Positions 32,417-39,403 of a DNA stretch of 64,000 nucleotides are shown piece after piece. Below the pieces are notes generated by a model. It saw only the letters and a program-made list of their open reading frames with translations. It was not told the DNA's origin and ran no database searches. The position numbers were made by a program, and so were the translations under genes. Position 1 is the stretch's first letter, and every line of letters starts with the position of its first letter. Source of the stretch: Streptomyces coryli (GTDB taxonomy: Bacteria > Actinomycetota > Actinomycetes > Streptomycetales > Streptomycetaceae); NCBI RefSeq assembly GCF_011044975.1, contig NZ_JAAKZV010000010.1, positions 1 to 64,000 of the forward strand, written 5' to 3'.

Positions 32417-33186
32417 CGGATATCACCGGCCGCCGGGCCCACCACGGTCTCGGATCCCAGCAGGGCCGCGTCCACGTCCACCGCCAGCTGCTGCCGCCAA
32501 AGCAGGTGGAACAGCACCGGCAAGACCGCCAGCGGAGGCCCCACGGCCTCGGCGCCGGCGCGCAGGGGCCCGGGGACGGCGAAGACCTCACGAAGACGCG
32601 CGGCGATCTCCGGCCGCATGCACCGCGGATGCCGGTAGCCGGCCAGCCACCGCAGATTCGCCTCCCGCACCGCCGCCGGGCACCCGATCCGGGCAAAGTC
32701 CCAGCCGACCCGGCCGCAGGCCTCCGCCGTGGCCGCGAACGCCTCGGCATCCTTCTCCCGGATCCGCTCGTCCGCGCGGACGTCCACCACCACAGCCGAG
32801 CCGTCGGCGCGGCGCACGAAATAGTCCGGAGGGTGCCGTCGAAGGCGCCGGCCATCGTGCCAGTGCAGCCAAAACGGCTGGGATGAGATCCCGACAACGG
32901 CCGGGTCGAAGTCCAGCCCGATCAGTACCGACCGCTCCAGCCAGGACTCGTAGCCCACATCCGTGCCCGTGGTCGCGGTCCACCACCAGCCCGTGAAGTT
33001 CTTCTGCCCCCGATACGCCGGGAAGGACCGTGACGGCCGGCACTCCTCGAAGCGCACGTCCCAGCAGGCACTCAGCGCGGACCGGACCACCCGGCCCAGG
33101 CCGTCGACGTACTCCACCTCGAATGGATCCGCCCCGCACAGAGAGACAGCCGCTCCGATCGCACCCGCCATGCCCACCCCCGGCAC
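32413..33186 (-). CDS. tnsA: TnsA-type endonuclease, 257 aa
   Basis: The central region matches the TnsA nuclease: YESWLERSVLIGLDFD (E80), HPPDYFVRRADGS (D121), AVVVDVRADER (D135, R137). In Tn7 TnsA the active site is E-D-QxK; here R137 stands where Lys is expected, which may be a tolerated family variant. The N-terminus (QKNFTGWWWTATTGTDVGYE) is also typical of actinobacterial TnsA-like proteins. TnsA cuts the 5' ends so that the element moves by cut-and-paste. It is the first gene of the operon, about 120 bp inside the right tip. Confidence 0.85.
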   Translation of the reverse strand: MPGVGMAGAIGAAVSLCGADPFEVEYVDGLGRVVRSALSACWDVRFEECRPSRSFPAYRGQKNFTGWWWTATTGTDVGYESWLERSVLIGLDFDPAVVGISSQPFWLHWHDGRRLRRHPPDYFVRRADGSAVVVDVRADERIREKDAEAFAATAEACGRVGWDFARIGCPAAVREANLRWLAGYRHPRCMRPEIAARLREVFAVPGPLRAGAEAVGPPLAVLPVLFHLLWRQQLAVDVDAALLGSETVVGPAAGDIR

Positions 33187-33231
33187 CGCCCAGCACCGAC
33201 ACCACCGAGCGTACGCAGCAGCTCTGATCCA

Positions 33232-33308
33232 CTGGCCAGGTTCGTGAGACTTCTCCCCGAAGGTGGCCAGACCAAGTGAGATCTGGCCACGTCGTCAGAG
33301 ACGGGACA
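33232..33308. promoter_or_regulatory. right transposon end with TnsB-type repeats and tns promoter region
   Basis: CTGGCCAGGTTCGTGAGAC (33232-33250), GTGGCCAGACCAAGTGAGAT (33263-33282) and TGGCCACGTCGTCAGAGA (33284-33301) form three tandem TGGCCA-n-(T/A)GAGA units ending in the tip CGGGACA at 33308. The promoter of the tns operon must lie within or next to them, so TnsB binding may also repress it. Confidence 0.7.
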
Positions 33309-33313
33309 CTCAC
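33309..33313. repeat. target-site duplication, right copy (CTCAC)
   Basis: CTCAC directly follows the right tip GGGACA and matches 26931-26935. Confidence 0.85.
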
Positions 33314-33350
33314 GGCGTGCGTCGCGTAACGCCCGCCCCGGTTGTGCCTC

Positions 33351-33370
33351 GAATTTTCCGCGGAAAATTC
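33351..33370. repeat. palindrome family copy 2
   Basis: GAATTTTCCGCGGAAAATTC, perfect 20 bp, 38 bp outside the right duplication and about 530 bp upstream of parA. Intergenic. Confidence 0.9.
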
Positions 33371-33446
33371 TGGTCCCCTCGGCCGCGCCCCGGCGGCGGG
33401 GGGCAATGACGATGTCCCGTCTCTCACGTGAAGGAACGGCGAGGCC

Positions 33447-33734
33447 ATGAAGCTCAACGCGGACAAGTCCATCCGGCAGGTTCAGCGCCACCACGTTGCC
33501 CAGCACGCTCACCAGGCCATCTGGGACCGACGCGTCAACCCCAACCACGCCGTGCTGAGCGTGGAACGCGACCCCGATCGCCCCGAGGCCGTGATCCTGC
33601 ACGTCAATAGCGGCGGCAACGCCATCGCCTGCCGCAACCACTTCCAGCGCGCTGGATACCGGGTCGAGGACACCGACTACGACCCCTTCGCCGACGGCAA
33701 CTACGGCGTCAGGCTGCGCATCCTGCCCAAGTGA
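33447..33734 (+). CDS. hypothetical protein upstream of parA, 95 aa
   Basis: ATG 33447 follows AAGGAACGG. The 95-aa protein (HAVLSVERDPDRPEAVILHV, NHFQRAGYRVEDTDYD) alternates strands and helices, resembling a small alpha/beta domain. It is followed by a 165-bp gap with the parA promoter. No family recognised. Its position between two palindromes of the partition region is suggestive only. Confidence 0.6.
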   Translation: MKLNADKSIRQVQRHHVAQHAHQAIWDRRVNPNHAVLSVERDPDRPEAVILHVNSGGNAIACRNHFQRAGYRVEDTDYDPFADGNYGVRLRILPK

Positions 33735-33899
33735 GTAGCAGGTCGGCCTCAGCAGGCATCATGCGAACGGTGTCGAGCAGCGCGACACGCGACAACCCGT
33801 GAGTCTCACGCTTGATCATCTGTAAGACTGAGCTCACAACTCATCCGAAGTAGCTGAGCCCTACGCCAAGGGGGCTCGGCGAAACTACGGAAGGAAATC

Positions 33900-34646
33900 A
33901 TGGCCAGAGTTCACACGTCTATGAGCGGCAAGGGCGGCGTCGGCAAGTCGCTTCTAGCCTTCAATCTCGCCGCTGTCTGTGCAGACGTCCGCGGCTACCA
34001 GCCAAACGGCAAGCCCTACGTGGCCCTTGCATCCGCCGACCCGCAGGGAACTTCCCTCTGGCGCGCGAACCGGATTGCGGACTGTCCCTTCGATCAGCTG
34101 GACATCTCCGAAGAGGCCGGGAACCTGCACCAGCTCAAGAAGCTGTCGTACGCGCACATCTTCGTCGACACCCCCGGGTGGACACCTCCCACGCCCGAGC
34201 AGTTCGAGAAGAACAACGACCCGTTCCAGCGGGTGATGTATGGCCCGCTGCTGCGCGAGCTGCTTGAGGTCTCGGACGACGTGATCGTGCCGATGTTCCC
34301 GGAGAAGGACTGCTACGAGCCGACGTGGCAGACGATCAAGTGGGCCGTGGAGCCGGCCAAGGTTCCCTACCAGGTCGTGATCAACAACTGGAACCCGATG
34401 GAATCCAAGTCGTATGTGACCGGCACCCGCATGTGGTGCGACAACCACCAGTTCCCTACGGCGAACACGGTCATCCGTCGGTATCGCGTACACACCAACG
34501 CGAACAACGTCGTCACCCGCTACGAGCCCAGCGGCGGCGCGGCGAAGGCCCGCGAGGACTTTTACCGCCTGGCCCTCGAGCACGGGCTGAAGGGCGCGGA
34601 CGATCGGCTCAAGCAGCTCATTGAGGCCGAAGGAGCAGCCGTCTGA
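33900..34646 (+). CDS. parA: ParA-family partition ATPase
   Basis: The 248-aa protein starts with the deviant Walker A SGKGGVGKSLLAFNLAAV (K11 and K16 both present) and has LASADPQGTSLWRAN (Walker A') and HIFVDTPGW (Walker B), as in the small ParA/Soj group without an N-terminal HTH. ParA binds DNA non-specifically with ATP and is displaced by ParB-parS to move plasmids apart. GGAAGGAAATC precedes ATG 33900. It is coupled to parB by a one-base overlap (TGATGG). Confidence 0.9.
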   Translation: MARVHTSMSGKGGVGKSLLAFNLAAVCADVRGYQPNGKPYVALASADPQGTSLWRANRIADCPFDQLDISEEAGNLHQLKKLSYAHIFVDTPGWTPPTPEQFEKNNDPFQRVMYGPLLRELLEVSDDVIVPMFPEKDCYEPTWQTIKWAVEPAKVPYQVVINNWNPMESKSYVTGTRMWCDNHQFPTANTVIRRYRVHTNANNVVTRYEPSGGAAKAREDFYRLALEHGLKGADDRLKQLIEAEGAAV

Positions 34647-35851
34647 TGGCCGGTACCCGTACTTCGCTGGCCGAGGAGATGGCCGGCACTCTCGTCGGCG
34701 ACGAACTGCCAGCCGACAAGCAGACCATCCAGCGCCGCCGAGGCGTCCCCGGCTCCGAGGGCCCGGCGAAGTTGCTGCCGATCAAGCAGTGTCTTCCCAA
34801 CCCGCGCAATCCTCGGGAAGAGCTGGGCGATCTGTCGGACCTGAAGGGCATCAAGGAGCGGCAGCTGCAAAGCTGCCTCGCGATCACCCCCGAGGCGTAC
34901 CTCAAGCTGTGGCCCGAGGACCGGGAGCGACTGGGTGCCGGCCCCGACGACGTCGTCATCATCAACGGCAACCGGCGCCGGGCTGCCGCCGAGAAGTACG
35001 GCCGGGCCAAGCTCGTCGTCGTCGTCGACGACGGTATCGCCACATCCCGGGCCAGCGTGCAGCGCGCTGCGTACGACGAGAACACGGGCCGCCGCGACTT
35101 CGACCCGATCGAAGAGGCGCGGGCCGTGATGGGCATCGTTGCCGAGTACGCCACCGCCAAGGAGGCCGCCAAGGCTGAGGGCTGGTCGGCGCCGTGGATC
35201 TCGCAGCGCAAGAACCTGCTCAAGCTCCACCCCGAGCTGCAGGGGCAGGTGCGTGCCCACGCGGCCGGCGGCAAGGGGCTGTCCATCCGCATGGCGCGAG
35301 AGCTCGGTTCGGTGAAGGGCATTGAGGGGATGTCGCTCGCCGAGCAGGAGGAGGCACTCGCCGTTTTGCTGCGGGACGACGCCGCGACGAAGTCGTCGGA
35401 GAAGCAGGCGCGGAAGCAGGCGAAGGAAGAGAAGAAGAGGACGGCGGGGAAGTCGGAGAAACCCGCTGCCGCTCCGACCGGCAGCCCGGAGGGGCAGGCC
35501 GATGGGTCGGCAGGACCGGAATTTTCCGCGGAAAATTCTGGGACCACTCCCCCGGTGCCGCTGCCAGGGCAGCGACCGGACGCCTCGGACACCGCCGGCG
35601 CCGATGCAGCCGACGCCGCGGCGACCGACGGGGCCGACGTCGACGTCAAGCAGGAGGAGCCGGCCCTCGATGCCGATGGCGGGCAGGACGACGATGGGCC
35701 GGCCTGGCTGATGCCGGTCGATGCGGTGCGGTACTTCTCGGAGATGTTCCTCGAGCAGGCAGCCGTGCGCGGCATCACCGCCGAAGAGGCTATGTGGGAG
35801 GCGTTCAACGCGATGCGGAACGGTCCCGCAGTCGTTCCGGAAGCCAGTTAG
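34646..35851 (+). CDS. parB: ParB-family centromere-binding protein, 401 aa
   Basis: The ParB N-terminal domain is visible at LLPIKQCLPNPRNPREEL (about 43-60) and VVIINGNRRRAAAEKYG (about 102-118, in place of the GERRxRA loop). An HTH follows (YATAKEAAKAEGWSAPWISQ, about 170-190). Residues about 250-360 are a low-complexity, Lys- then Asp/Ala-rich linker, with a folded C-terminal end (PVDAVRYFSEMFLEQAAVRG). The linker encodes EFSAENS at residues 292-298, which is the translated 20-bp palindrome. It is likely to bind that palindrome family; this is inferred. Confidence 0.85.
   Translation: MAGTRTSLAEEMAGTLVGDELPADKQTIQRRRGVPGSEGPAKLLPIKQCLPNPRNPREELGDLSDLKGIKERQLQSCLAITPEAYLKLWPEDRERLGAGPDDVVIINGNRRRAAAEKYGRAKLVVVVDDGIATSRASVQRAAYDENTGRRDFDPIEEARAVMGIVAEYATAKEAAKAEGWSAPWISQRKNLLKLHPELQGQVRAHAAGGKGLSIRMARELGSVKGIEGMSLAEQEEALAVLLRDDAATKSSEKQARKQAKEEKKRTAGKSEKPAAAPTGSPEGQADGSAGPEFSAENSGTTPPVPLPGQRPDASDTAGADAADAAATDGADVDVKQEEPALDADGGQDDDGPAWLMPVDAVRYFSEMFLEQAAVRGITAEEAMWEAFNAMRNGPAVVPEAS
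35519..35538. repeat. palindrome family copy 3, inside parB
   Basis: GAATTTTCCGCGGAAAATTC lies in the disordered linker region of parB, in frame as EFSAENS. It is the only coding copy in the window. Confidence 0.9.
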
Positions 35852-35868
35852 CCGGTAGGCGTAGAGGT

Positions 35869-35905
35869 GGGCCCTGGCGGTGCGATGTGCGCCGCCGGGG
35901 CCTTC
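35869..35905 (+). terminator. hairpin after parB
   Basis: GGCCCTGGCGG (35870-35880) pairs with CCGCCGGGGCC (35892-35902) with one G-T pair and an 11-nt loop, followed by TTCTTCGT. It lies 18 nt after the parB stop. Confidence 0.6.
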
Positions 35906-36103
35906 TTCGTGCCCGTGCGGTGGCCCACTGGCGAAGGCGGGGGAGGGGATGCACCGTCCGGCGGCGGGCTGAGGGGGGCATCATCCGACTTGGCCCTCAT
36001 GCATCCGAGTGACGAGGGGAGCCCAGCGTTGTGCCTCGCGCCAGACGACGCATACAGTCCCAGGCGCAGGGGCGTTCTCCGGCGTCCTAGTGCCCTCGCG
36101 GCA

Positions 36104-36172
36104 GTGAAGGAGCTCAGCTTCACCGGAGACCAAATCATCAGCGGCGGCTCCCGCTCTACGGGGGCCGCCGCT
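36104..36172 (+). ncRNA. tandem hairpins, possible small structured RNA with terminator
   Basis: GTGAAG-8nt-CTTCAC (36104-36123) is followed 16 nt later by AGCGGCGGC-t-CCCG (36140-36153), loop CTCTA, CGGG-g-GCCGCCGCT (36159-36172) and then GTCTTGG. The second hairpin is terminator-like for rightward transcripts although no gene ends just upstream. A short regulatory or counter-transcript RNA is one explanation. Confidence 0.3.
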
Positions 36173-36222
36173 GTCTTGGGGCCGCAGACAGTCGGCCCCC
36201 GGTCGAGGCGTGTGGGTCAGAT

Positions 36223-36236
36223 TTCTCCGCGGAGAA
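36223..36236. repeat. degenerate palindrome family copy
   Basis: TTCTCCGCGGAGAA keeps the central CCGCGG and the A/T flanks in changed form, and is placed between copies 3 and 4 of the family. Confidence 0.5.
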
Positions 36237-36264
36237 TCGTGCCACGCACCGAACCCGCCGCCGG

Positions 36265-36334
36265 GTGCACGGCGTGGCGACCGAAACCGCCACCCGGTGC
36301 ACGGCGTGGCGACCGAAACCGCCACCCGGTGCAC
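36265..36334. repeat. tandem 32-bp direct repeats, possible iterons
   Basis: Two identical 32-bp units (36265-36296 and 36297-36328), each beginning GTGCACGGCGTGGCGACCGA, are followed by a partial third GTGCACGG. A diverged relative with GTGGC-ACCGAAACCGCCA lies at 36421-36438. They are upstream of the prim-pol gene's 3' end, in otherwise empty DNA. Confidence 0.7.
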
Positions 36335-36565
36335 GGTCCGCCCCTTGGTCCGCTCTACGGTCCGCCCGGCTCCGCTGGGATTTCCGCAGGTAGAAGAGAT
36401 TCCCCGGCCCTTGCCGCGTGGTGGCACCGAAACCGCCAACTGATGCACCCCCTCTCACCAGCGGAGTATGCGGGGTGCGCATAATTTGTGAACTGGGGAC
36501 ATACGCGGCTACGCCCGGCTCGCCTTCGAAGAACCGGGCGCAGCATGCATCCCCCGCTGAGTGGC

Positions 36566-36585
36566 GAATTTTCCGCGGAAAATTC
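36566..36585. repeat. palindrome family copy 4
   Basis: Perfect GAATTTTCCGCGGAAAATTC, 23 bp beyond the stop of the prim-pol gene, intergenic. Confidence 0.9.
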
Positions 36586-36607
36586 TCGACCGGGCTGCGC
36601 CGGGCGG

Positions 36608-37171
36608 TCAGTGGGCATCGCGGGTGGCCCTCTCCCGTGCAGGGGTGAGGAGATCGCGCAGCCAGGCGGGCAGCGGCCGGATCGGGGCATCGTGGGTGAT
36701 GGCGTACGGGGTGCCGGCGACGATGGATCCGGGGCCGATGAGGTAGCCGCCGCTGCGCCGGCCGGGGGCGCGGACGTCGATGCCGGCGCCGAGGCCGGCG
36801 CGTCCGTCCGAGCTGCTGGTGATGGTCCTGGCGGCGGGGGCCCGGAAGTACAGGTGCAGCCCGCCGCGGGGCGTGCGTACGGTCAGCGTGTCGGGCCACG
36901 GCTGGCCGTGCGTGCCGCACAGTGCGGTGAAGGCGTCGACACCGCCGTCGGGCTCATCGAGGTCGAGGCCAGTGAGGCGGCTCGGCCGGCAGGCGACGCC
37001 GATGTTGTCGCCGGTCCGCCAGGTGCGGCGGATCAGCTCGGGGTCGGTCATCGCGGTGTGCTGCCAGCCGGGGCCGGCGGGGCGTCGGCTGCCGAGCGAC
37101 AGCGGGAAGACCGCGAGGCCGCGGCCGGCGAGGTCGGCCGCGGCGGTGGGGGAGGGGCCGGAGTTCAGCAC
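36608..37171 (-). CDS. bifunctional primase/polymerase (prim-pol) N-terminal domain protein, 187 aa
   Basis: GTG 37171 (VLNSGPSPTAAADLAGRGLA) overlaps the end of the upstream gene. The AEP prim-pol signature is present: ADLAGRGLAVFPLSLGSRRP, LTGLDLDEPDGG (metal-binding D-x-D), GGLHLYFRAP and GIDVRAPGRRSGGYLIGPGS. The protein stops after the catalytic domain, without the helicase found in larger plasmid primases. Single-domain prim-pols are frequent on actinomycete plasmids and prime plasmid DNA synthesis. It is next to the repeat-rich region, which strengthens a replication role. Confidence 0.8.
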   Translation of the reverse strand: MLNSGPSPTAAADLAGRGLAVFPLSLGSRRPAGPGWQHTAMTDPELIRRTWRTGDNIGVACRPSRLTGLDLDEPDGGVDAFTALCGTHGQPWPDTLTVRTPRGGLHLYFRAPAARTITSSSDGRAGLGAGIDVRAPGRRSGGYLIGPGSIVAGTPYAITHDAPIRPLPAWLRDLLTPARERATRDAH

Positions 37172-37923
37172 ACGCAGTGGTAATCGTGGCCGGGGTCGCC
37201 GAGGATGCCGCCGCACTCGCACTCGGGGCCGTCGTCCGGGTCCGGCTCCTCGAGGATGCCGTAGGCGTCACTCCAGCCGTCGGCGCGGCAGCCGTCGCAG
37301 AGCAGGCCGGCGATGGCGTAGCCGCCGCAGGAGCGGCAGGAGCCGTCTCCGTCGGGCAGCTCGGGGGTGTCCTCGTGGATCTCGGGGAAGTTGGGGTGCC
37401 GCACGCCGCTGAAGATCAGGATTCCGCCGGCTTCGCGCTGCTCGCCCCAGGGCAGTTCGGGGAGGGTGACCCCGCATTCGAGGACCTCGTCGCACTCGGT
37501 GCACTGGTAGGTGTCCCACCAAGCGGTCTCGACGAACAGGGAGCCGGGGTGCCGGTCGACGTGGGTGAGACGGCCGGTGCACCCCTGGTCGCGGTCCGGG
37601 CAAGGGGCAGCGTGATCACAGCCGCCGGAGCAGCGGCACGGCCGGTCGATACCAGCGGGGCGCCACACCGCTTCGGCGTGCGCGCGCTGGGTGGGGGTGG
37701 CGTCGGCGGGCAGGGCACGCACGCCGAGCTCCTCGGCGGTGATGCCGTCCGTGGCCTCGGCCGCGGTGGGGTGCAGCACGTATGCGACGGCCGGCGGCTT
37801 GGGCTCGGTCGGCGGGGTGGCGGCGGTCTCGTCCCGCACCCGCCTGATCGCTTGTTGGTAGCCGATTCCTTCGGTGCGCTGGAGTTCGCGTGCGGCCTTC
37901 TGCTCGGCATTGCGCTTGGGCAT
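37165..37923 (-). CDS. hypothetical Cys-rich protein upstream of the prim-pol gene, 252 aa
   Basis: ATG 37923 (MPKRNAEQKAARELQRTEG) has GGGAGGAC upstream. The N-terminus is a basic helix. At least five Cys pairs occur: CRCSGGCDH, CPDRDQGC, CTECDEVLECG, CRSCGGYAIAGLLCDGC and CECGGILGDPGHDYHCVC, suggesting several zinc ribbons. The stop overlaps the prim-pol start by 7 nt, so the two are coupled and may act together on DNA. No named family recognised. Confidence 0.6.
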   Translation of the reverse strand: MPKRNAEQKAARELQRTEGIGYQQAIRRVRDETAATPPTEPKPPAVAYVLHPTAAEATDGITAEELGVRALPADATPTQRAHAEAVWRPAGIDRPCRCSGGCDHAAPCPDRDQGCTGRLTHVDRHPGSLFVETAWWDTYQCTECDEVLECGVTLPELPWGEQREAGGILIFSGVRHPNFPEIHEDTPELPDGDGSCRSCGGYAIAGLLCDGCRADGWSDAYGILEEPDPDDGPECECGGILGDPGHDYHCVC

Positions 37924-38165
37924 GACGTCCTCCCGGTCCCGGGGTTCGGGTTCCCACGCCACCCGCCCGGCACGGCGGATTCGTCAGCTCGGCTGCATGT
38001 GCTGTCTGTTGAGCCGGCATCCCGGGGGACCTTCGTACCGTCGATGCCCGGCGGCGTGGGCGCGCGGGTGGCGGTAGGGGCGGCGGTCTCCGCCCGTCAT
38101 GAGAACGCTACCGGGTGCCTCTGACACTGCGGCGCGGCTCGGGCATCCGCCCCCGCTGGGGTGAC

Positions 38166-38185
38166 GAATTTTCCGCGGAAAATTC
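38166..38185. repeat. palindrome family copy 5
   Basis: Perfect GAATTTTCCGCGGAAAATTC in the 286-bp gap between the Cys-rich gene and the TniQ-like gene; nothing else is recognised in that gap. Confidence 0.9.
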
Positions 38186-38209
38186 TCGGGCTGGCCGCGG
38201 CGGGGGTGG

Positions 38210-39292
38210 TCAGCGCTTGCGACGGGTGCCGGCACATTCGGGGTAGGGCACCCATTGGCAGCTCAGGTTGCGCCCGCGGCACTTGGGACAGATCTCGCTG
38301 GTGGCGGTGAGCGGCAGCCCGTAGACCCACATCAGGCAGGACGGTGCCCGCATCGGCCCGTGCTCGTGCGGCCGGGGCCGGTGGTGCAGTTCGGGGAGGC
38401 GGTTGAAGCGGCGTTCCGGGGTGCTGCGGCCGGCCACTTTGACGGGCGGCTCGGCCGGGTGCAGGCGCAGCCAGTGCCGCACCGGCTGCAGCTCGCGGCG
38501 GGCGAGCGGGCCGGCGGGGGCGAGCCGTCCGACGCCGGTCAGCCACTTGTCGGCGTTGACGCCCTTGCGGCGGCGGCGCTCCTCCCAGCGCCACAGGGTG
38601 TCGGCGAAGGTGACGGCCTCGGGATAGACGACGACGGGCGCGGCCCGCCGGCGGCGCCGGGCGAGGCCGAGGGCGTCCTCGCGGGCCCGCCAGACGTCCG
38701 GCGCGAACAGTCCGGACACCCACCACCAGAGCATGATCTGGTGGGCGTCGACGACGAGGGCGTCCGCGACCGGGCCGAGCCGGTGCAGCATCTCGCGGTG
38801 CGCGGTCAGCGCCCGGCCGAGCTCGGGGACCGGCCCGGTGTCGACGAGGTATCCGCCGTCGTCGCCGGCGAGCCAGCGCCGGCCGCAGCCGCAGGGGTGC
38901 CACCGGTAGCCGTTGGCGACCAGCCACGCCCCGGGCTCCATGCACAGCGGGCAGGCCGGCAGCGGCGGGCCGCCGTACGTGCGCGGCCATGCTTCGAGGC
39001 GCACCGCGCCGTTGCCGCCCGTGGTGGGCAGCGCCTCGGCGAGTTGGCCGGGGGAGCGGTGTACCAGGGTGGCGAGCTTCTCCACCGCGGCGGTGGGGAG
39101 GAGGACCTCCTCGCGCGGCGGGGCGAGGCCGTCGTCGGGCAGCTCGAGCCCGCCGTCGGTGAGGGCGGCGAGGAGGCGGGGGAGCGGTACACCGTTGGCC
39201 GCGGCTGTGCGCGTCAGGTACGAGCCCGTGGTCTCGCCGTGGATCAGCGGGACGCGGAGAGCCAGATCGTCTGCGGCGAGCGGCGCGGTCAT
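38210..39292 (-). CDS. orphan TniQ-like protein, 360 aa
   Basis: The N-terminus follows the TniQ pattern: VPLIHGETTGSYLTRTAAAN then GVPLPRLLAALTDGG. A zinc-binding region has CPLCMEPGAWL and WHPCGCGRRW, and the C-terminus has ICPKCRGRNLSCQW. This matches the layout of the transposon's longer TniQ. No transposase, TnsC or transposon ends were found beside it, and it lies 4.9 kb outside the Tn7-like element. It may be a domesticated DNA-binding TniQ relative with a plasmid role or a remnant of another element. AGGGTG precedes ATG 39292. Confidence 0.7.
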   Translation of the reverse strand: MTAPLAADDLALRVPLIHGETTGSYLTRTAAANGVPLPRLLAALTDGGLELPDDGLAPPREEVLLPTAAVEKLATLVHRSPGQLAEALPTTGGNGAVRLEAWPRTYGGPPLPACPLCMEPGAWLVANGYRWHPCGCGRRWLAGDDGGYLVDTGPVPELGRALTAHREMLHRLGPVADALVVDAHQIMLWWWVSGLFAPDVWRAREDALGLARRRRRAAPVVVYPEAVTFADTLWRWEERRRRKGVNADKWLTGVGRLAPAGPLARRELQPVRHWLRLHPAEPPVKVAGRSTPERRFNRLPELHHRPRPHEHGPMRAPSCLMWVYGLPLTATSEICPKCRGRNLSCQWVPYPECAGTRRKR

Positions 39293-39375
39293 GTCGGCAC
39301 CCTATTGCTGATCACTGACAGCGTCAGCCGACTGCCGCGCGGGCGGGATGTCCGATGACGCAGGGTTCGCGATCC

Positions 39376-39403
39376 GGCGTTGGCTACCGGGGTAGCCAAC
39401 GCC
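39376..39403. promoter_or_regulatory. 13-bp-arm inverted repeat with GGCTACC/GGTAGCC core
   Basis: GGCGTTGGCTACC (39376-39388), GG, GGTAGCCAACGCC (39391-39403), perfect. Related half-sites follow at 39424-39430 (GGTAGCC) and 39449-39464. It lies between the end of the wall-hydrolase gene and the start of the orphan TniQ-like gene, both leftward. The same core occurs at 45.4 and 49.0 kb. Confidence 0.7.

Larger units (their letters stand above)
26936..33308 (-). mobile_element. complete Tn7-like transposon, 6,373 bp
   Basis: Left tip TGTCCTGTCTCAG (26936) and the complement of the right tip TGTCCCGTCTCTG (ending 33308) are inverted matches. Both are flanked by CTCAC. Inside, a single leftward operon reads tnsA, tnsB, tnsC, tniQ, tniQ, each joined by a 4-nt ATGA/GTGA overlap, followed by a lipoprotein gene. 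Multiple TCTCA-n6/8-TGGCCA repeats sit near both ends in opposite orientation, as TnsB sites do. TnsA predicts cut-and-paste movement. No CRISPR array, Cas gene, or attTn7 neighbour was seen. All frames are intact, so the element may still be active. Confidence 0.9.
35906..36607. other. non-coding region rich in repeats (about 700 bp) between parB and the primase gene
   Basis: Open frames here have no plausible starts or composition and look like chance GC frames. The stretch holds two tandem hairpins, a degenerate and a perfect palindrome copy, and tandem 32-bp repeats, listed separately. The concentration of repeats between partition and primase genes suggests a centromere or origin region. 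Confidence 0.6.

Noticed and set aside
36265-36334. Direct repeats considered as a CRISPR array
   Set aside because: Units are head-to-tail without spacers, only two full copies, and no cas genes are present.
35867-36484. 205-codon rightward frame after parB
   Set aside because: Runs through terminator-like hairpins, palindromes and tandem repeats; composition is not protein-like.
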